Origin: an uncultured Peptococcaceae bacterium
GTDB lineage: Bacteria; Bacillota; Peptococcia; Peptococcales; Peptococcaceae
Assembly (NCBI GenBank): GCA_900552455.1
Contig: URZX01000040.1
Location: 1-17,110, forward strand
Direction of reading: 5' to 3'
Length of the DNA: 17,110 bases
A program made the translations under genes and the position numbers. Below, one piece after another: positions 8,251 to 15,678 of this stretch. The number at the start of each line of letters is the position of its first letter. Positions within the stretch are counted from its first letter, which is position 1. The notes under the pieces are model-generated. The model searched no databases. It saw only the letters and a list, made by a program, of their open reading frames with translations, and was not told the origin of the DNA.

Positions 8251-8667
8251 TCATATCAGGCGGTGAGCCAGGCCCAACGCCACATCGTCCAGATACAAGA
8301 GCCCGATCGAAAGGAACACCGCCACGCTGATGTGATCCTCGCAGCGCGCCAGCCCGATCTTGCCGCCTACAGAAAGCCCACTCGCCTTCTGCGCCACCTG
8401 GCTCAGCGCATCGTGCAGAGCGCCTGCGATCGAGCCATCGCTGCGCGGCGAATTTTCCTCGATCAGCCCTTCCCGGCGTGCAGCCACGATCGCCTGCTCC
8501 ACCATCCGGTGCATCGATTTCAAAAACTCACCGCCGACGTCCACCGCCGCCGTGCGGATCCCCTGCTCGGCATACGCCGCCTTCAGCGCGCGCTCGCTCT
8601 CGCGATCCTCCGAGATCGCCAGCGTCACCGCCGCTCTTGCGACAACTCTCTCATTGTTCGTGTTCAT
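8251..8667 (-). CDS. HutP-family protein
   Basis: 138 residues resembling HutP, the Bacillus RNA-binding antiterminator that needs L-histidine and a divalent metal to activate the hut operon. Visible family blocks are ISEDRESERALK (18-29), GIRTAAVDVGGEFLKSMHRMVEQAIVAARREG (36-67), GGKIGLAR (101-108) and the C-terminal GLAHR (132-136). H53 and H135 are candidate ligands. No histidine-utilisation gene is in the window; it sits between baiN and cmk, an arrangement I believe recurs in Clostridia. Its true target may therefore not be hut mRNA. ATG 8667 has GGAGGAAGG just upstream and overlaps the baiN stop (ATGA), suggesting translational coupling. Confidence 0.88.
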   Translation of the reverse strand: MNTNNERVVARAAVTLAISEDRESERALKAAYAEQGIRTAAVDVGGEFLKSMHRMVEQAIVAARREGLIEENSPRSDGSIAGALHDALSQVAQKASGLSVGGKIGLARCEDHISVAVFLSIGLLYLDDVALGLAHRLI

Positions 8668-9932
8668 AGTCCTTCCTCCTCGTCGTGCACATAGCGAGCC
8701 GCCGCCAATCCAGCAGCGTGCCCTGTAGAAAATGCAATCTGTAGATTAAAGCCACCAGTGTAAGCATCCACATCGATCAGCTCACCAGCTGCAAAAAGTC
8801 CCGGGATCGCCTTCACCGCCAGCGTTTTCGGGTCCACCGCCTTCGTCGCCAGGCCCCCTGCCGTGACGATCCCTTCCGCCAGTGGACGCGTCCCTGTGAG
8901 CGTGAAGGAAAGATCCTTCAGCCCGCGCGCGATCCGCAGCCGCTCCTCCTTCGTCAGCTGGTGCAGCACCTTGTCAGGGCTGATCTGCACAAGCGCCTCA
9001 AAAACCGGCACCAGCTTCTGTGGCAGGAGCGTCTTCAACAGGCTCGTCAGATGCTTGTTCGGCATCGCGCCGATCTCGCGCAAAAGCCGCCCGTCAAGCT
9101 GGCTTTCCGACAGCGCCGGCTTGAGATCGATGTGCGCAAAGAGCACCGTCTGCTTTTTCTGCCAATAGGCCGCACAATCGCCGCTTGCAGAGAGCACGAT
9201 CGGCCCACTCACGCCAAAATGCGTGAAGAGCATCTCCCCCTGCTCGCTGTAGATCCGCTTGCCCCGCGGATCCTCAACAGAAAAACGCACATTGCGCAGA
9301 GAGAGCCCCTGCAGCGCGCGCACCCAGTCCTCCTTCGCCAGCAGCGGCACCAACGCCGGATAAGGCGTCACGATCTTTTGCCCCAGCGCCTCCAGCCAGG
9401 CGTACGCATCGCCTGTAGAGCCCGTGCCAGGATAGGACGCCCCGCCAGTAGCCAGGATCACGCTCCGCGCCTGCCAGCTTTTTCCGTGCGCATCCGTCAC
9501 AAGAAAGCCGCCCTCTGCGAGGGCCTCCAGCCCCGTCACCGGCGTCTCCGTGTGCACACGCACACCTCGCCGCTTCACCTCCGCCAGAAGCGTGTCGACA
9601 ATATCCTGCGCCTGGTCGCTCTGCGGAAACACCCTGTCCCCGCGCTCCACCTTCAGCGCACAGCCGCGCTCTGTGAAAAAATCCCAGACCGCCCGATTGT
9701 CAAACGCCGCAAGGCTCGAATACATAAACTTCGGATTGCGACGGATCTGCGCCAGGATCTCCTCGCGGCTTTTGTCCGTCGTCACATTGCAGCGGCCCTT
9801 GCCAGTGATGCGGATCTTGCGCCCACAGCGCCCCATCTTTTCCAGAAGCACCACCTGCGCGCCTGCGCCAGCTGCAGCCAGCGCAGCCATCATGCCGCTC
9901 GCGCCGCCGCCGATAACGATGATTTCGTTCAC
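8664..9932 (-). CDS. BaiN/HI0933-type FAD-dependent oxidoreductase
   Basis: 422 residues of the HI0933/YhiN/BaiN flavoprotein family, often annotated as aminoacetone oxidase-like. Motifs: dinucleotide-binding IVIGGGASGMMAA (5-17), the family signature RKIRITGKGRCNVT (38-51), RVFPQSD (100-106), ILATGGASYPGTGSTGDAY (159-177) and a C-terminal FAD contact FAAGELIDVDAYTGGFN. The physiological substrate of most members is unknown; the bile-acid role of one member (BaiN) should not be transferred without its pathway. GTG 9932 is the best start because GGAGGTGA lies 8 nt upstream; an in-frame GTG at 9941 is inside that binding site. First gene of the operon, overlapping hutP by 4 nt. Confidence 0.92.
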   Translation of the reverse strand: MNEIIVIGGGASGMMAALAAAGAGAQVVLLEKMGRCGRKIRITGKGRCNVTTDKSREEILAQIRRNPKFMYSSLAAFDNRAVWDFFTERGCALKVERGDRVFPQSDQAQDIVDTLLAEVKRRGVRVHTETPVTGLEALAEGGFLVTDAHGKSWQARSVILATGGASYPGTGSTGDAYAWLEALGQKIVTPYPALVPLLAKEDWVRALQGLSLRNVRFSVEDPRGKRIYSEQGEMLFTHFGVSGPIVLSASGDCAAYWQKKQTVLFAHIDLKPALSESQLDGRLLREIGAMPNKHLTSLLKTLLPQKLVPVFEALVQISPDKVLHQLTKEERLRIARGLKDLSFTLTGTRPLAEGIVTAGGLATKAVDPKTLAVKAIPGLFAAGELIDVDAYTGGFNLQIAFSTGHAAGLAAARYVHDEEEGL

Positions 9933-9959
9933 CCGATTCACCTCCGTATGTCCTCAAAT

Positions 9960-9988
9960 AGAATAGCATGAGTTGGGCTCCTCAACAA
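9960..9988 (-). promoter_or_regulatory. Promoter of the baiN-hutP-cmk-ispH/rpsA operon
   Basis: Minus strand TTGTTG (9988-9983), 17-nt spacer, TATTCT (9965-9960) preceded by TGC (extended -10), about 28 nt before the GTG start. Confidence 0.6.
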
Positions 9989-10080
9989 TATTTTTCAGCC
10001 AATCTTTTTTCCATAATAAATACAGGGGTTTAATTATGAGTCATTTTCATTAAATATGATTACAAATCGCCCCAAATGCC

Positions 10081-10109
10081 TTGAATAAATGTGTAGGATA
10101 TGTTAATTT
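10081..10109 (+). promoter_or_regulatory. Candidate promoter of the PEPCK gene
   Basis: TTGAAT, 17-nt spacer, TAATTT preceded by TGT (extended -10), about 33 nt before the ATG. The -10 is weak. The spacer upstream (9989-10080) is AT-rich and holds an imperfect dyad around TTATGA...TCATTAA (about 10037-10053) that could be an operator. Confidence 0.4.
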
Positions 10110-10141
10110 TATATTACCGATTTTATTCAAGGAGAATGATC

Positions 10142-11932
10142 ATGACTAACAATAAAGCGCTGCTGTCCTGGGTCGATGAGATGACAACTCTCTGCCAGCC
10201 GGACAAAGTCGTCTGGTTTGACGGATCCGACGCGCAGCAAGAAGCGATCCTTGCAGATCTCATGGACCACGACGCTGTAATCAAGCTCAACGAGGAAAAA
10301 CATCCAAATTGCTACCTGTTCCGTTCCCACATCTCCGACGTCGCCCGTGTTGAAGAACGCACCTTCATCGCCAGCGAAAAAGAAGAAAACGCCGGCCCAA
10401 CCAACAACTGGTATCCGCCAGCAGAACTCAAGGAAAAAATGAAGGCGCTCTATAGCGGCGCCATGAAGGGACGCACCCTCTACGTCATCCCATTCTGCAT
10501 GGGACCGATCGACAGCCCAGCGTCCCGCATCGGCGTGCAGATCACCGACAGCCCATACGTCGCCCTCAACATGAAGATCATGACCCGCACCGGCCAGAAA
10601 GTGCTCGATCGACTCGGCGACGACGGCTTCTTCGTGCCATGCCTGCATTCCGTCGGCAAGCCGCTCGCAGACGGCGAAGACGACGTTGCCTGGCCATGCG
10701 CACCAATGGAAAATAAATACATCGCCCATTTTCCAGAAACCCGCGAGATCTGGAGCTACGGCTCCGGCTACGGCGGCAACGCCCTGCTCGGCAAAAAATG
10801 CCTCGCACTGCGCATCGCATCCGTCATGGCGCGTGACGAAGGCTGGATGGCCGAGCACATGCTCATCTTAAAGATCACCAATCCAGAAGGCCGCGTCAAG
10901 CACATCTGCGCCGCCTTCCCTAGCGCCTGCGGCAAGACCAACCTCGCCATGCTCGTGCCAACCCTGCCAGGCTGGAAAGTCGAGACCATCGGCGACGACA
11001 TCGCCTGGCTGCACATTGGCGAAGACGGCCGCCTCTACGCCATCAACCCGGAAAACGGCTTCTTCGGCGTCGCCCCAGGCACCTCCGTGCGCTCCAATCC
11101 GATCGCCATCGAGACCATCAGCAAGAACACCATCTTCACCAACGTAGCCCTCACCGATGACGGCGACGTCTGGTGGGAAGGTCTCAGCCCAGCCCCAGAT
11201 CATCTCATCGACTGGCAGGGCAACGATTGGAACAAAGACGACGACCGCCGCGCCGCGCATCCAAACAGCCGCTTCACCGCCCCAGCTTCCCAGTGCCCGA
11301 TCATCGCTCAGGAAGAATGGGAAAAACCAGAAGGCGTGCCAGTCGACGCCATCCTCTTTGGCGGACGTCGACCATCCACCATCCCACTCGTTTATGAAAG
11401 CTTCAACTGGCAGCACGGCGTCTTCCTCGGCTCCATCATGGGCAGCGAAGTCACCGCCGCCATTATTTCCGACCAGCTCGGCAAAGTGCGCCGCGACCCA
11501 TTCGCCATGCTGCCATTCATCGGCTACCACGTCGGTGATTACATCCAGCACTGGCTCGACATGGGCAAAGCCACCGATCCAGACAAGCTGCCTAAGATCT
11601 ACTCCGTTAACTGGTTCCGCAAAGACGACGACGGACAGTTCATCTGGCCAGGCTACGGCGAAAACATCCGCGTCCTCGAATGGATCTTCGACCGCACCGA
11701 CGGCAAAGCCGGCGCCCATGAAACCGCCATCGGCTATCTGCCATCCATCAAAGACCTCAACACCTCCGGCCTCAACGTTTCCAACGAAGACGTCGAGCTT
11801 CTCCTCGATGTCAACCGCGACGCCTGGGTGAACGAAGCAAAATCCATCGAAGCCCACTTCGCAGGCTACGGCGACAAAATGCCACAAGCCCTCTTCGACG
11901 AGCTGAACGCTCTGGAAGAACGCCTGAAATAA
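10142..11932 (+). CDS. pckG: Phosphoenolpyruvate carboxykinase (GTP)
   Basis: 596 residues, the size of GTP-type PEPCK (EC 4.1.1.32), unlike ATP-type PckA of about 530. It interconverts oxaloacetate + GTP and PEP + GDP + CO2, either for gluconeogenesis or, in some anaerobes, to fix CO2 and form oxaloacetate. Motifs: YVIPFCMGP and [12 protein letters not shown] (114-140) for substrate; [15 protein letters not shown] (205-219); P-loop FPSACGKTN (259-267) with the reactive C263 typical of GTP enzymes; metal site GDDIAW (284-289); [10 protein letters not shown] (406-415). ATG 10142 follows AAGGAG by 7 nt; ATG 10136 abuts that site and is unlikely. Proline is mostly CCA, consistent with strong expression. 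Monocistronic, ending at a strong terminator. Confidence 0.97.
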   Translation: MTNNKALLSWVDEMTTLCQPDKVVWFDGSDAQQEAILADLMDHDAVIKLNEEKHPNCYLFRSHISDVARVEERTFIASEKEENAGPTNNWYPPAELKEKMKALYSGAMKGRTLYVIPFCMGPIDSPASRIGVQITDSPYVALNMKIMTRTGQKVLDRLGDDGFFVPCLHSVGKPLADGEDDVAWPCAPMENKYIAHFPETREIWSYGSGYGGNALLGKKCLALRIASVMARDEGWMAEHMLILKITNPEGRVKHICAAFPSACGKTNLAMLVPTLPGWKVETIGDDIAWLHIGEDGRLYAINPENGFFGVAPGTSVRSNPIAIETISKNTIFTNVALTDDGDVWWEGLSPAPDHLIDWQGNDWNKDDDRRAAHPNSRFTAPASQCPIIAQEEWEKPEGVPVDAILFGGRRPSTIPLVYESFNWQHGVFLGSIMGSEVTAAIISDQLGKVRRDPFAMLPFIGYHVGDYIQHWLDMGKATDPDKLPKIYSVNWFRKDDDGQFIWPGYGENIRVLEWIFDRTDGKAGAHETAIGYLPSIKDLNTSGLNVSNEDVELLLDVNRDAWVNEAKSIEAHFAGYGDKMPQALFDELNALEERLK

Positions 11933-11944
11933 TCACAGAACGCA

Positions 11945-11999
11945 AAAAACGTATCCTCCATCATTCTTACGAAACGATGAAGGATACGTTTTCTTTTTT
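11945..11999. terminator. Bidirectional terminator between pckG and the SDR gene
   Basis: A long stem, AAAACGTATCCT(C)CATC against GATGAAGGATACGTTTT with one mismatch, is flanked by T-runs on both strands (TTTTCTTTTTT on plus, TTTTTTG on minus). It serves the convergent genes on both sides. Confidence 0.85.
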
Positions 12000-12021
12000 G
12001 CTAAAAAACGACGTGCGCTCA

Positions 12022-12774
12022 TTAGTTGGTTTTCTTTGCGCGTTCTGTCATTTTTGTCATCAGCCGTCCGATAAAAAGTGGATGCCGGTAAGAAAAGCGC
12101 ATTTGGATTTTCTGACTAAGCGAATGGCAGATCACAAACTGGTCATCCCAGAGATGATCCGCCAACCCATATCCCACTTTCTTCGCGTCCGCCTTAAATT
12201 CTTTTGGCACCGGCAATCCACTCGCCGAAGCCGTATTGGTCAATGGTGGGTGCAGCACATGGAATGATATCCCCACACTTTCGTTTTCCAGCTGCAAACA
12301 TTTCGCCAGCGCTTCGATCGCGCCTTTCGACGACGCATACGGAGAAATGCCAGCAAATCCTGTAACACCAACGCCCGAACTCGTGAAAAGCACACGACCG
12401 CTATGCGCTTGCCGCATATATGGAAGTATCGCTTTCGCCAGCCGCAGCGCGCCAAAATAATTCACATCCATCACATCTTGGTAAGTTGAGATGTCCGTCG
12501 CACTTTCTGCGTCAAACGTACAGCGGCAGGCATTGTGCACCGCAGCGTCAATGCGACCAAATCGCACCACTGCTTCGCGCACACCACGCACGATTGCCTG
12601 TTCATCGCGCGCATCTGCTGCGATGGCTTGAAATCTTGACGGATACCCTCGTTCAAACGCACACAGCGCATCTGTCTCCACATCCAGCACCGTCACCGAA
12701 TGTCCCTTCGCCAGCAAACGCTCCACCATATAATAGCCAATGCCACGATTGGCACCAACGATCAGCACATTCAT
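12022..12774 (-). CDS. Short-chain dehydrogenase/reductase (SDR)
   Basis: 250 residues, a classical SDR with a Rossmann fold. Nucleotide loop VGANRGIG (6-13), D31 after the second strand (favours NAD(H)), acidic D54 region, catalytic S133 in LFTSSG, Y146-xxx-K150 in SPYASSKGA. The usual NNAG motif reads H80-N81-A82-C83, an uncommon variant. The C-terminal 60 residues are basic (MRFSYRHPLFIGRLMTKMTERAKK), resembling SDRs with a membrane-associating tail. Substrate unknown. ATG 12774 has GGAGG 10 nt upstream; the in-frame ATG at 12795 has none. Monocistronic, with a promoter overlapped by a perfect palindrome. Confidence 0.88.
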   Translation of the reverse strand: MNVLIVGANRGIGYYMVERLLAKGHSVTVLDVETDALCAFERGYPSRFQAIAADARDEQAIVRGVREAVVRFGRIDAAVHNACRCTFDAESATDISTYQDVMDVNYFGALRLAKAILPYMRQAHSGRVLFTSSGVGVTGFAGISPYASSKGAIEALAKCLQLENESVGISFHVLHPPLTNTASASGLPVPKEFKADAKKVGYGLADHLWDDQFVICHSLSQKIQMRFSYRHPLFIGRLMTKMTERAKKTN

Positions 12775-12807
12775 ACGCTTCTCGCCTCCGTTCATTCGTT
12801 GCTCATT

Positions 12808-12846
12808 ATTATACCACGGATTATTATAATCTCAATTATAATAATC
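12808..12846 (-). promoter_or_regulatory. SDR promoter overlapped by a perfect 12-bp palindrome
   Basis: Minus strand TTGAGA (12835-12830), 16-nt spacer, TATAAT (12813-12808, extended by TGG). The inverted repeat GATTATTATAAT-(4 nt)-ATTATAATAATC covers 12819-12846, across the -35 and much of the spacer. A repressor dimer bound there would block RNA polymerase. The regulator is not identified. A small CGGC-TTCG-GCCG hairpin lies at 12846-12857 and may help end rdgB transcription. Confidence 0.55.
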
Positions 12847-12901
12847 GGCCGAAGCCGCTGTCAGAAAAACAGGGTTATTTCGCGAAAGCGTTGTGACACG
12901 C

Positions 12902-13501
12902 TCACGCAAACACATTCTCCTTCAAAATCGCCACGATCTTGCGCACCGCCTTGCCGCGGTGGCTGATCGCGTTCTTTTCGTCCATCGAAAGCTCCGCCGT
13001 TGTCTTGTCAAATTCCCGCACGTAGAAGAGCGGATCGTAGCCGAAGCCGTTCTCGCCGCGTTCTGCGCGCAGGATCTCCCCACGCACGATGCCTTCTGCG
13101 TCGAAGCGGCGGCCGTCGGCAGAAATTGCGACGATCGCGCAATGGAACTGCGCGCCGCGTTCGCCTTCCGGCACATCCTCAAGCGCCGCGAGGAGCTTGG
13201 CGTTGTTTTTCGCATCGTCCTTTTCCTCGCCAGCGTAGCGCGCAGAATAGATCCCCGGCGCGCCACCCAAAGCATCCACCTCAAGGCCCGAATCGTCTGC
13301 GATCGCCAGAGAGCCCGTCGCGTCATGCACAGCCTTGGCTTTGATGTAGGCATTTTCCGCGAAAGTCGTGCCATTTTCCTCGATATCGCCGATCTCCGGA
13401 TAATCCGCCAGCGATTTCACCTCCACCGGCAGATCCTTCATCAGCTCCTGAAATTCCTTCAGCTTCCCCTTATTGCCGGAAGCAATGATCACCGTTTGCA
13501 T
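12902..13501 (-). CDS. rdgB: RdgB/HAM1 non-canonical purine NTP pyrophosphatase
   Basis: 199 residues, normal for the ITPase family that hydrolyses dITP, ITP and XTP to monophosphates, keeping deaminated purines out of DNA and RNA. Motifs: ASGNKGKLKEF (7-17), ENGTTFAENAYIKA (42-55), catalytic IADDSGLEVDAL (67-78, D70), FGYDPLF (153-159) and SHRGKA (180-185). ATG 13501 has AGGAGG 6 nt upstream; ATG 13507 abuts the binding site. The frame extends upstream to 13627 but only through tRNA-Gly and its terminator. Transcription is probably by read-through from tRNA-Gly or from a weak promoter in the 39-bp gap. Confidence 0.96.
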   Translation of the reverse strand: MQTVIIASGNKGKLKEFQELMKDLPVEVKSLADYPEIGDIEENGTTFAENAYIKAKAVHDATGSLAIADDSGLEVDALGGAPGIYSARYAGEEKDDAKNNAKLLAALEDVPEGERGAQFHCAIVAISADGRRFDAEGIVRGEILRAERGENGFGYDPLFYVREFDKTTAELSMDEKNAISHRGKAVRKIVAILKENVFA

Positions 13502-13540
13502 CTGCATCCTCCTGATCTCAAAATAAAATATCCTGGTAAC

Positions 13541-13566
13541 AAAAAAAGCACTCCGCTTGGAGTGCT
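13541..13566 (-). terminator. Hairpin terminator between tRNA-Gly and rdgB
   Basis: Minus strand AGCACTCC-AAGC-GGAGTGCT followed by seven T, 3 nt after the tRNA 3' end. Confidence 0.85.
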
Positions 13567-13569
13567 GAG

Positions 13570-13641
13570 AGCGGAAAACGGGATTCGAACCCGCGACCCT
13601 CGCCTTGGCAAGGCGATGCTCTACCACTGAGCCATTTCCGC
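13570..13641 (-). tRNA. tRNA-Gly(GCC)
   Basis: 72 nt. Acceptor GCGGAAA/TTTCCGC with discriminator T. Anticodon arm CGCCT-TGCC-AAGGCG with anticodon GCC. D arm GCTCAGTGGTAGAGC, T arm GCGGG-TTCGAAT-CCCGT. No encoded CCA. Confidence 0.97.
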
Positions 13642-13684
13642 GTGTCGTTTAGGGCCCGGTAATCCGTTCCCTTAACGCTTGATT

Positions 13685-13713
13685 AGGATACCACGCCAGC
13701 GCCAGATTTGCAA
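13685..13713 (-). promoter_or_regulatory. Promoter of tRNA-Gly
   Basis: Minus strand TTGCAA (13713-13708), 17-nt spacer, TATCCT (13690-13685) preceded by TGG (extended -10), 43 nt before the tRNA 5' end. Confidence 0.6.
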
Positions 13714-13881
13714 GCCCTTTTTTACGATTTTATGCAGAATCTGTAAACTTTTCGTCCAGACAACGATTTTTTGCACCATTTTTACAAAATCAACCGAATT
13801 ATGAGGACTTTTTCTTTATTTTTTCATCAAAATAGCGTATCCTATAAGAGAATACAAGCTTTCTTTTTTAAGGAGGATATC

Positions 13882-14877
13882 ATGTCTATTAAAATTGGTA
13901 TTAACGGATTCGGCCGCATCGGTCGTCTCGTCGCTCGCATCGCTGTGATGGATCCTGAAGTGGAACTGGTCGCCATCAACTCCACCTCTGACGCAGAAGG
14001 GACCGCGCGTCTCTTCGAATACGATTCCACCCACGGCATTTTCAAGGGCGACGTGTCCTATGAAGACGGCGTGCTGATCGTAGACGGCCAGCGCATCACC
14101 CTCTTTAGCGACCGCGACCCTAAGAATCTCAAATGGGGCGAAGTCGGCGCAGACATCGTCATCGATTCCACCGGTAAGTTCAAAACCCTCGAAACTGCCT
14201 CCGTGCATCTCGAGCAGGGCGCCAAGAAAGTCGTCATCACCGCGCCATCTTCCGACGCACCAATGATCGTTATGGGCGTCAACGAAGACACCTACGATCC
14301 ATCCATGAACGTCGTCTCCAACGCCAGCTGCACCACCAACTGCCTGGCACCAGTGACGAAAGTCATCCACGACAACTTCACCATCGTCGCCGGCATCATG
14401 ACCACCGTTCATTCCTTCACCAACGACCAGAAAAACCTCGACGCCCGTCACAAAGACCCACGTCGCGCCCGCGGCTGCACCCAGTCCATCATCCCAACGA
14501 CCACCGGTGCTGCCAAAGCCATGGGCAAGATCATCCCTGAGCTCAACGGCAAGATGAACGGCTTCGCACTGCGCGTGCCAACGCCAAACGTCTCCCTGAC
14601 CGACGTCGTCTTCCAGATTAAGGAAGATTTCACCGTCGAACAGGTGAACACGCTCCTCAAGGAAGCCGCTGAAGGCCCAATGAAAGGCATCCTCGGCTAC
14701 AGCGACAAGCCACTCGTTTCCATCGACTACAACACCGACCCACGCTCTTCCATCGTCGACGGCCTGTCCACGATGAAAGTCGGCGACGGCCTCCTCAAGG
14801 TCATTGCCTGGTACGACAACGAATGGGGCTACAGCAACCGCGTCGTCGACCTCGCAAAATACATTGCTACGAAATAA
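13882..14877 (+). CDS. gap: Glyceraldehyde-3-phosphate dehydrogenase, type I, with NADP-like cofactor residues
   Basis: 331 residues. It interconverts glyceraldehyde-3-phosphate and 1,3-bisphosphoglycerate. NGFGRIGR (8-15) is the nucleotide loop; SNASCTTNCLAP (147-157) holds catalytic C150, with H177 as base. RVPTPNVSLTD and WYDNEWGYSNR are typical. Residues governing NAD versus NADP differ from the NAD-type enzyme: the Asp after AIN is S34 (AINSTSD), and the Leu-Pro before HKD is A188-R189 (LDARHKD). Bacillus subtilis GapB and chloroplast forms vary at the same places, so NADP(H) use or dual specificity is inferred. ATG 13882 follows AAGGAGG by 7 nt. A weak -10 (TATAAG, 13843-13848) is the only promoter hint in the AT-rich leader. 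Pro codons are almost all CCA or CCT, suggesting high expression. Confidence 0.96.
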   Translation: MSIKIGINGFGRIGRLVARIAVMDPEVELVAINSTSDAEGTARLFEYDSTHGIFKGDVSYEDGVLIVDGQRITLFSDRDPKNLKWGEVGADIVIDSTGKFKTLETASVHLEQGAKKVVITAPSSDAPMIVMGVNEDTYDPSMNVVSNASCTTNCLAPVTKVIHDNFTIVAGIMTTVHSFTNDQKNLDARHKDPRRARGCTQSIIPTTTGAAKAMGKIIPELNGKMNGFALRVPTPNVSLTDVVFQIKEDFTVEQVNTLLKEAAEGPMKGILGYSDKPLVSIDYNTDPRSSIVDGLSTMKVGDGLLKVIAWYDNEWGYSNRVVDLAKYIATK

Positions 14878-14904
14878 TCCTCACTACAAAGTGCGTGCAG
14901 AAAT

Positions 14905-14938
14905 CCCGGATGTGAAAGCATCCGGGTTTTCGTATTTT
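14905..14938 (+). terminator. Terminator of gap
   Basis: CCCGGATG-TGAAAG-CATCCGGG stem followed by TTTTCGTATTTT, 27 nt after the stop. On the minus strand it would be weaker (ATTT tail) but could also stop the nitroreductase transcript. Confidence 0.85.
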
Positions 14939-14984
14939 CTGTTACAAGCGCAGTGTCCCAACTCCTGCAGCTAGCACTTATCCG

Positions 14985-15662
14985 TCAATTTTTCTCATCG
15001 CTCCAGCGGAAGTTCTCTTTTCCTGCCCCCAGCATAAAGTGGTATTTGACCAAGCCAAGATCTGCGCCGCTGAAAACGCCATTGTTGCAGGTGATGCGCA
15101 CGCGATCCTCTTCGCCATAAATTCTGAACGCCTGTTTGTTTAACGCCGTCGGTGCAAGCAACGCAGCTTCCACACCATTGCTGAACCATGCGGGCATCTC
15201 GCCCTTGTATTCTGCTACTTCGTCCGGTTTTTTTGACGCATGTGGCTTTCCAGGATCCGCACCATAGCCAACAGCGATCACACCGATCACTTTGTTCGCT
15301 CCTGCGCTGCGATTTAATTTGCTTCGATTAAACGTGCCGCCAACCCACCAGGTATTGAGGCCAAGCGTCTGCGCATACAGCATCAGATCAGCACCAGCAA
15401 GTCCGCACTTTTCATCCAGATCTAACGTATCCGGTCCGGCAAGCAGGAAATAATTCTTCACACCTTTGGCCAACACCAAACGAATGAGCGCGTTAAACGC
15501 CTGATTGTCATCGGTCCGCAATGCGATCGCAAGCTGATATTTTTCGTTATTTTCGATGGTACGTGCTTCGAGGCGCTTAACGATTGTATCAGACAACGGT
15601 TTGTCGGTATAACGTCGCACCATGTGGCGTTCGTGCATGGCCATTTCCAGTGTCATTGTCAT
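14985..15662 (-). CDS. Nitroreductase-family protein (TM1586-type)
   Basis: 225 residues resembling the TM1586 nitroreductase family: FMN enzymes with two nitroreductase-like halves in one chain. The first half has the FMN-contact RHMVRRYTDKPL (12-23) and KGVKNYFLLAG (66-76). Then come DLDEKCGLAGADLMLYAQTLGLNTWWVGGTF (81-111) and VIGVIAVGYG (125-134), and a second half with PAWFSNGVEAALLAPTALNKQ (157-177). These enzymes use NAD(P)H to reduce flavin and nitro or quinone-like substrates; the real substrate is unknown. ATG 15662 has GAGGAG about 7 nt upstream. Only 16 bp separate it from the hydrolase stop, so the two are almost certainly co-transcribed and may act on one compound. Confidence 0.85.
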   Translation of the reverse strand: MTMTLEMAMHERHMVRRYTDKPLSDTIVKRLEARTIENNEKYQLAIALRTDDNQAFNALIRLVLAKGVKNYFLLAGPDTLDLDEKCGLAGADLMLYAQTLGLNTWWVGGTFNRSKLNRSAGANKVIGVIAVGYGADPGKPHASKKPDEVAEYKGEMPAWFSNGVEAALLAPTALNKQAFRIYGEEDRVRITCNNGVFSGADLGLVKYHFMLGAGKENFRWSDEKN

Positions 15663-15678
15663 AACGCTCTCCTCTTTC

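Noticed and set aside
8664..9932. A bile-acid-converting role for the BaiN-like flavoprotein
   Set aside because: The family is broad and mostly uncharacterised, and no other bai gene is present in the window.
10127..11887. Long minus-strand open frames opposite pckG
   Set aside because: Low-complexity V/G/D/A-rich translations that mirror the biased codons of the real PEPCK gene.
13502..13627. N-terminal extension of RdgB (beginning MVEHRLAKARVAGSNP)
   Set aside because: This is the typical translation through a tRNA gene; it crosses tRNA-Gly and its terminator. The AGGAGG site sets the start at 13501.
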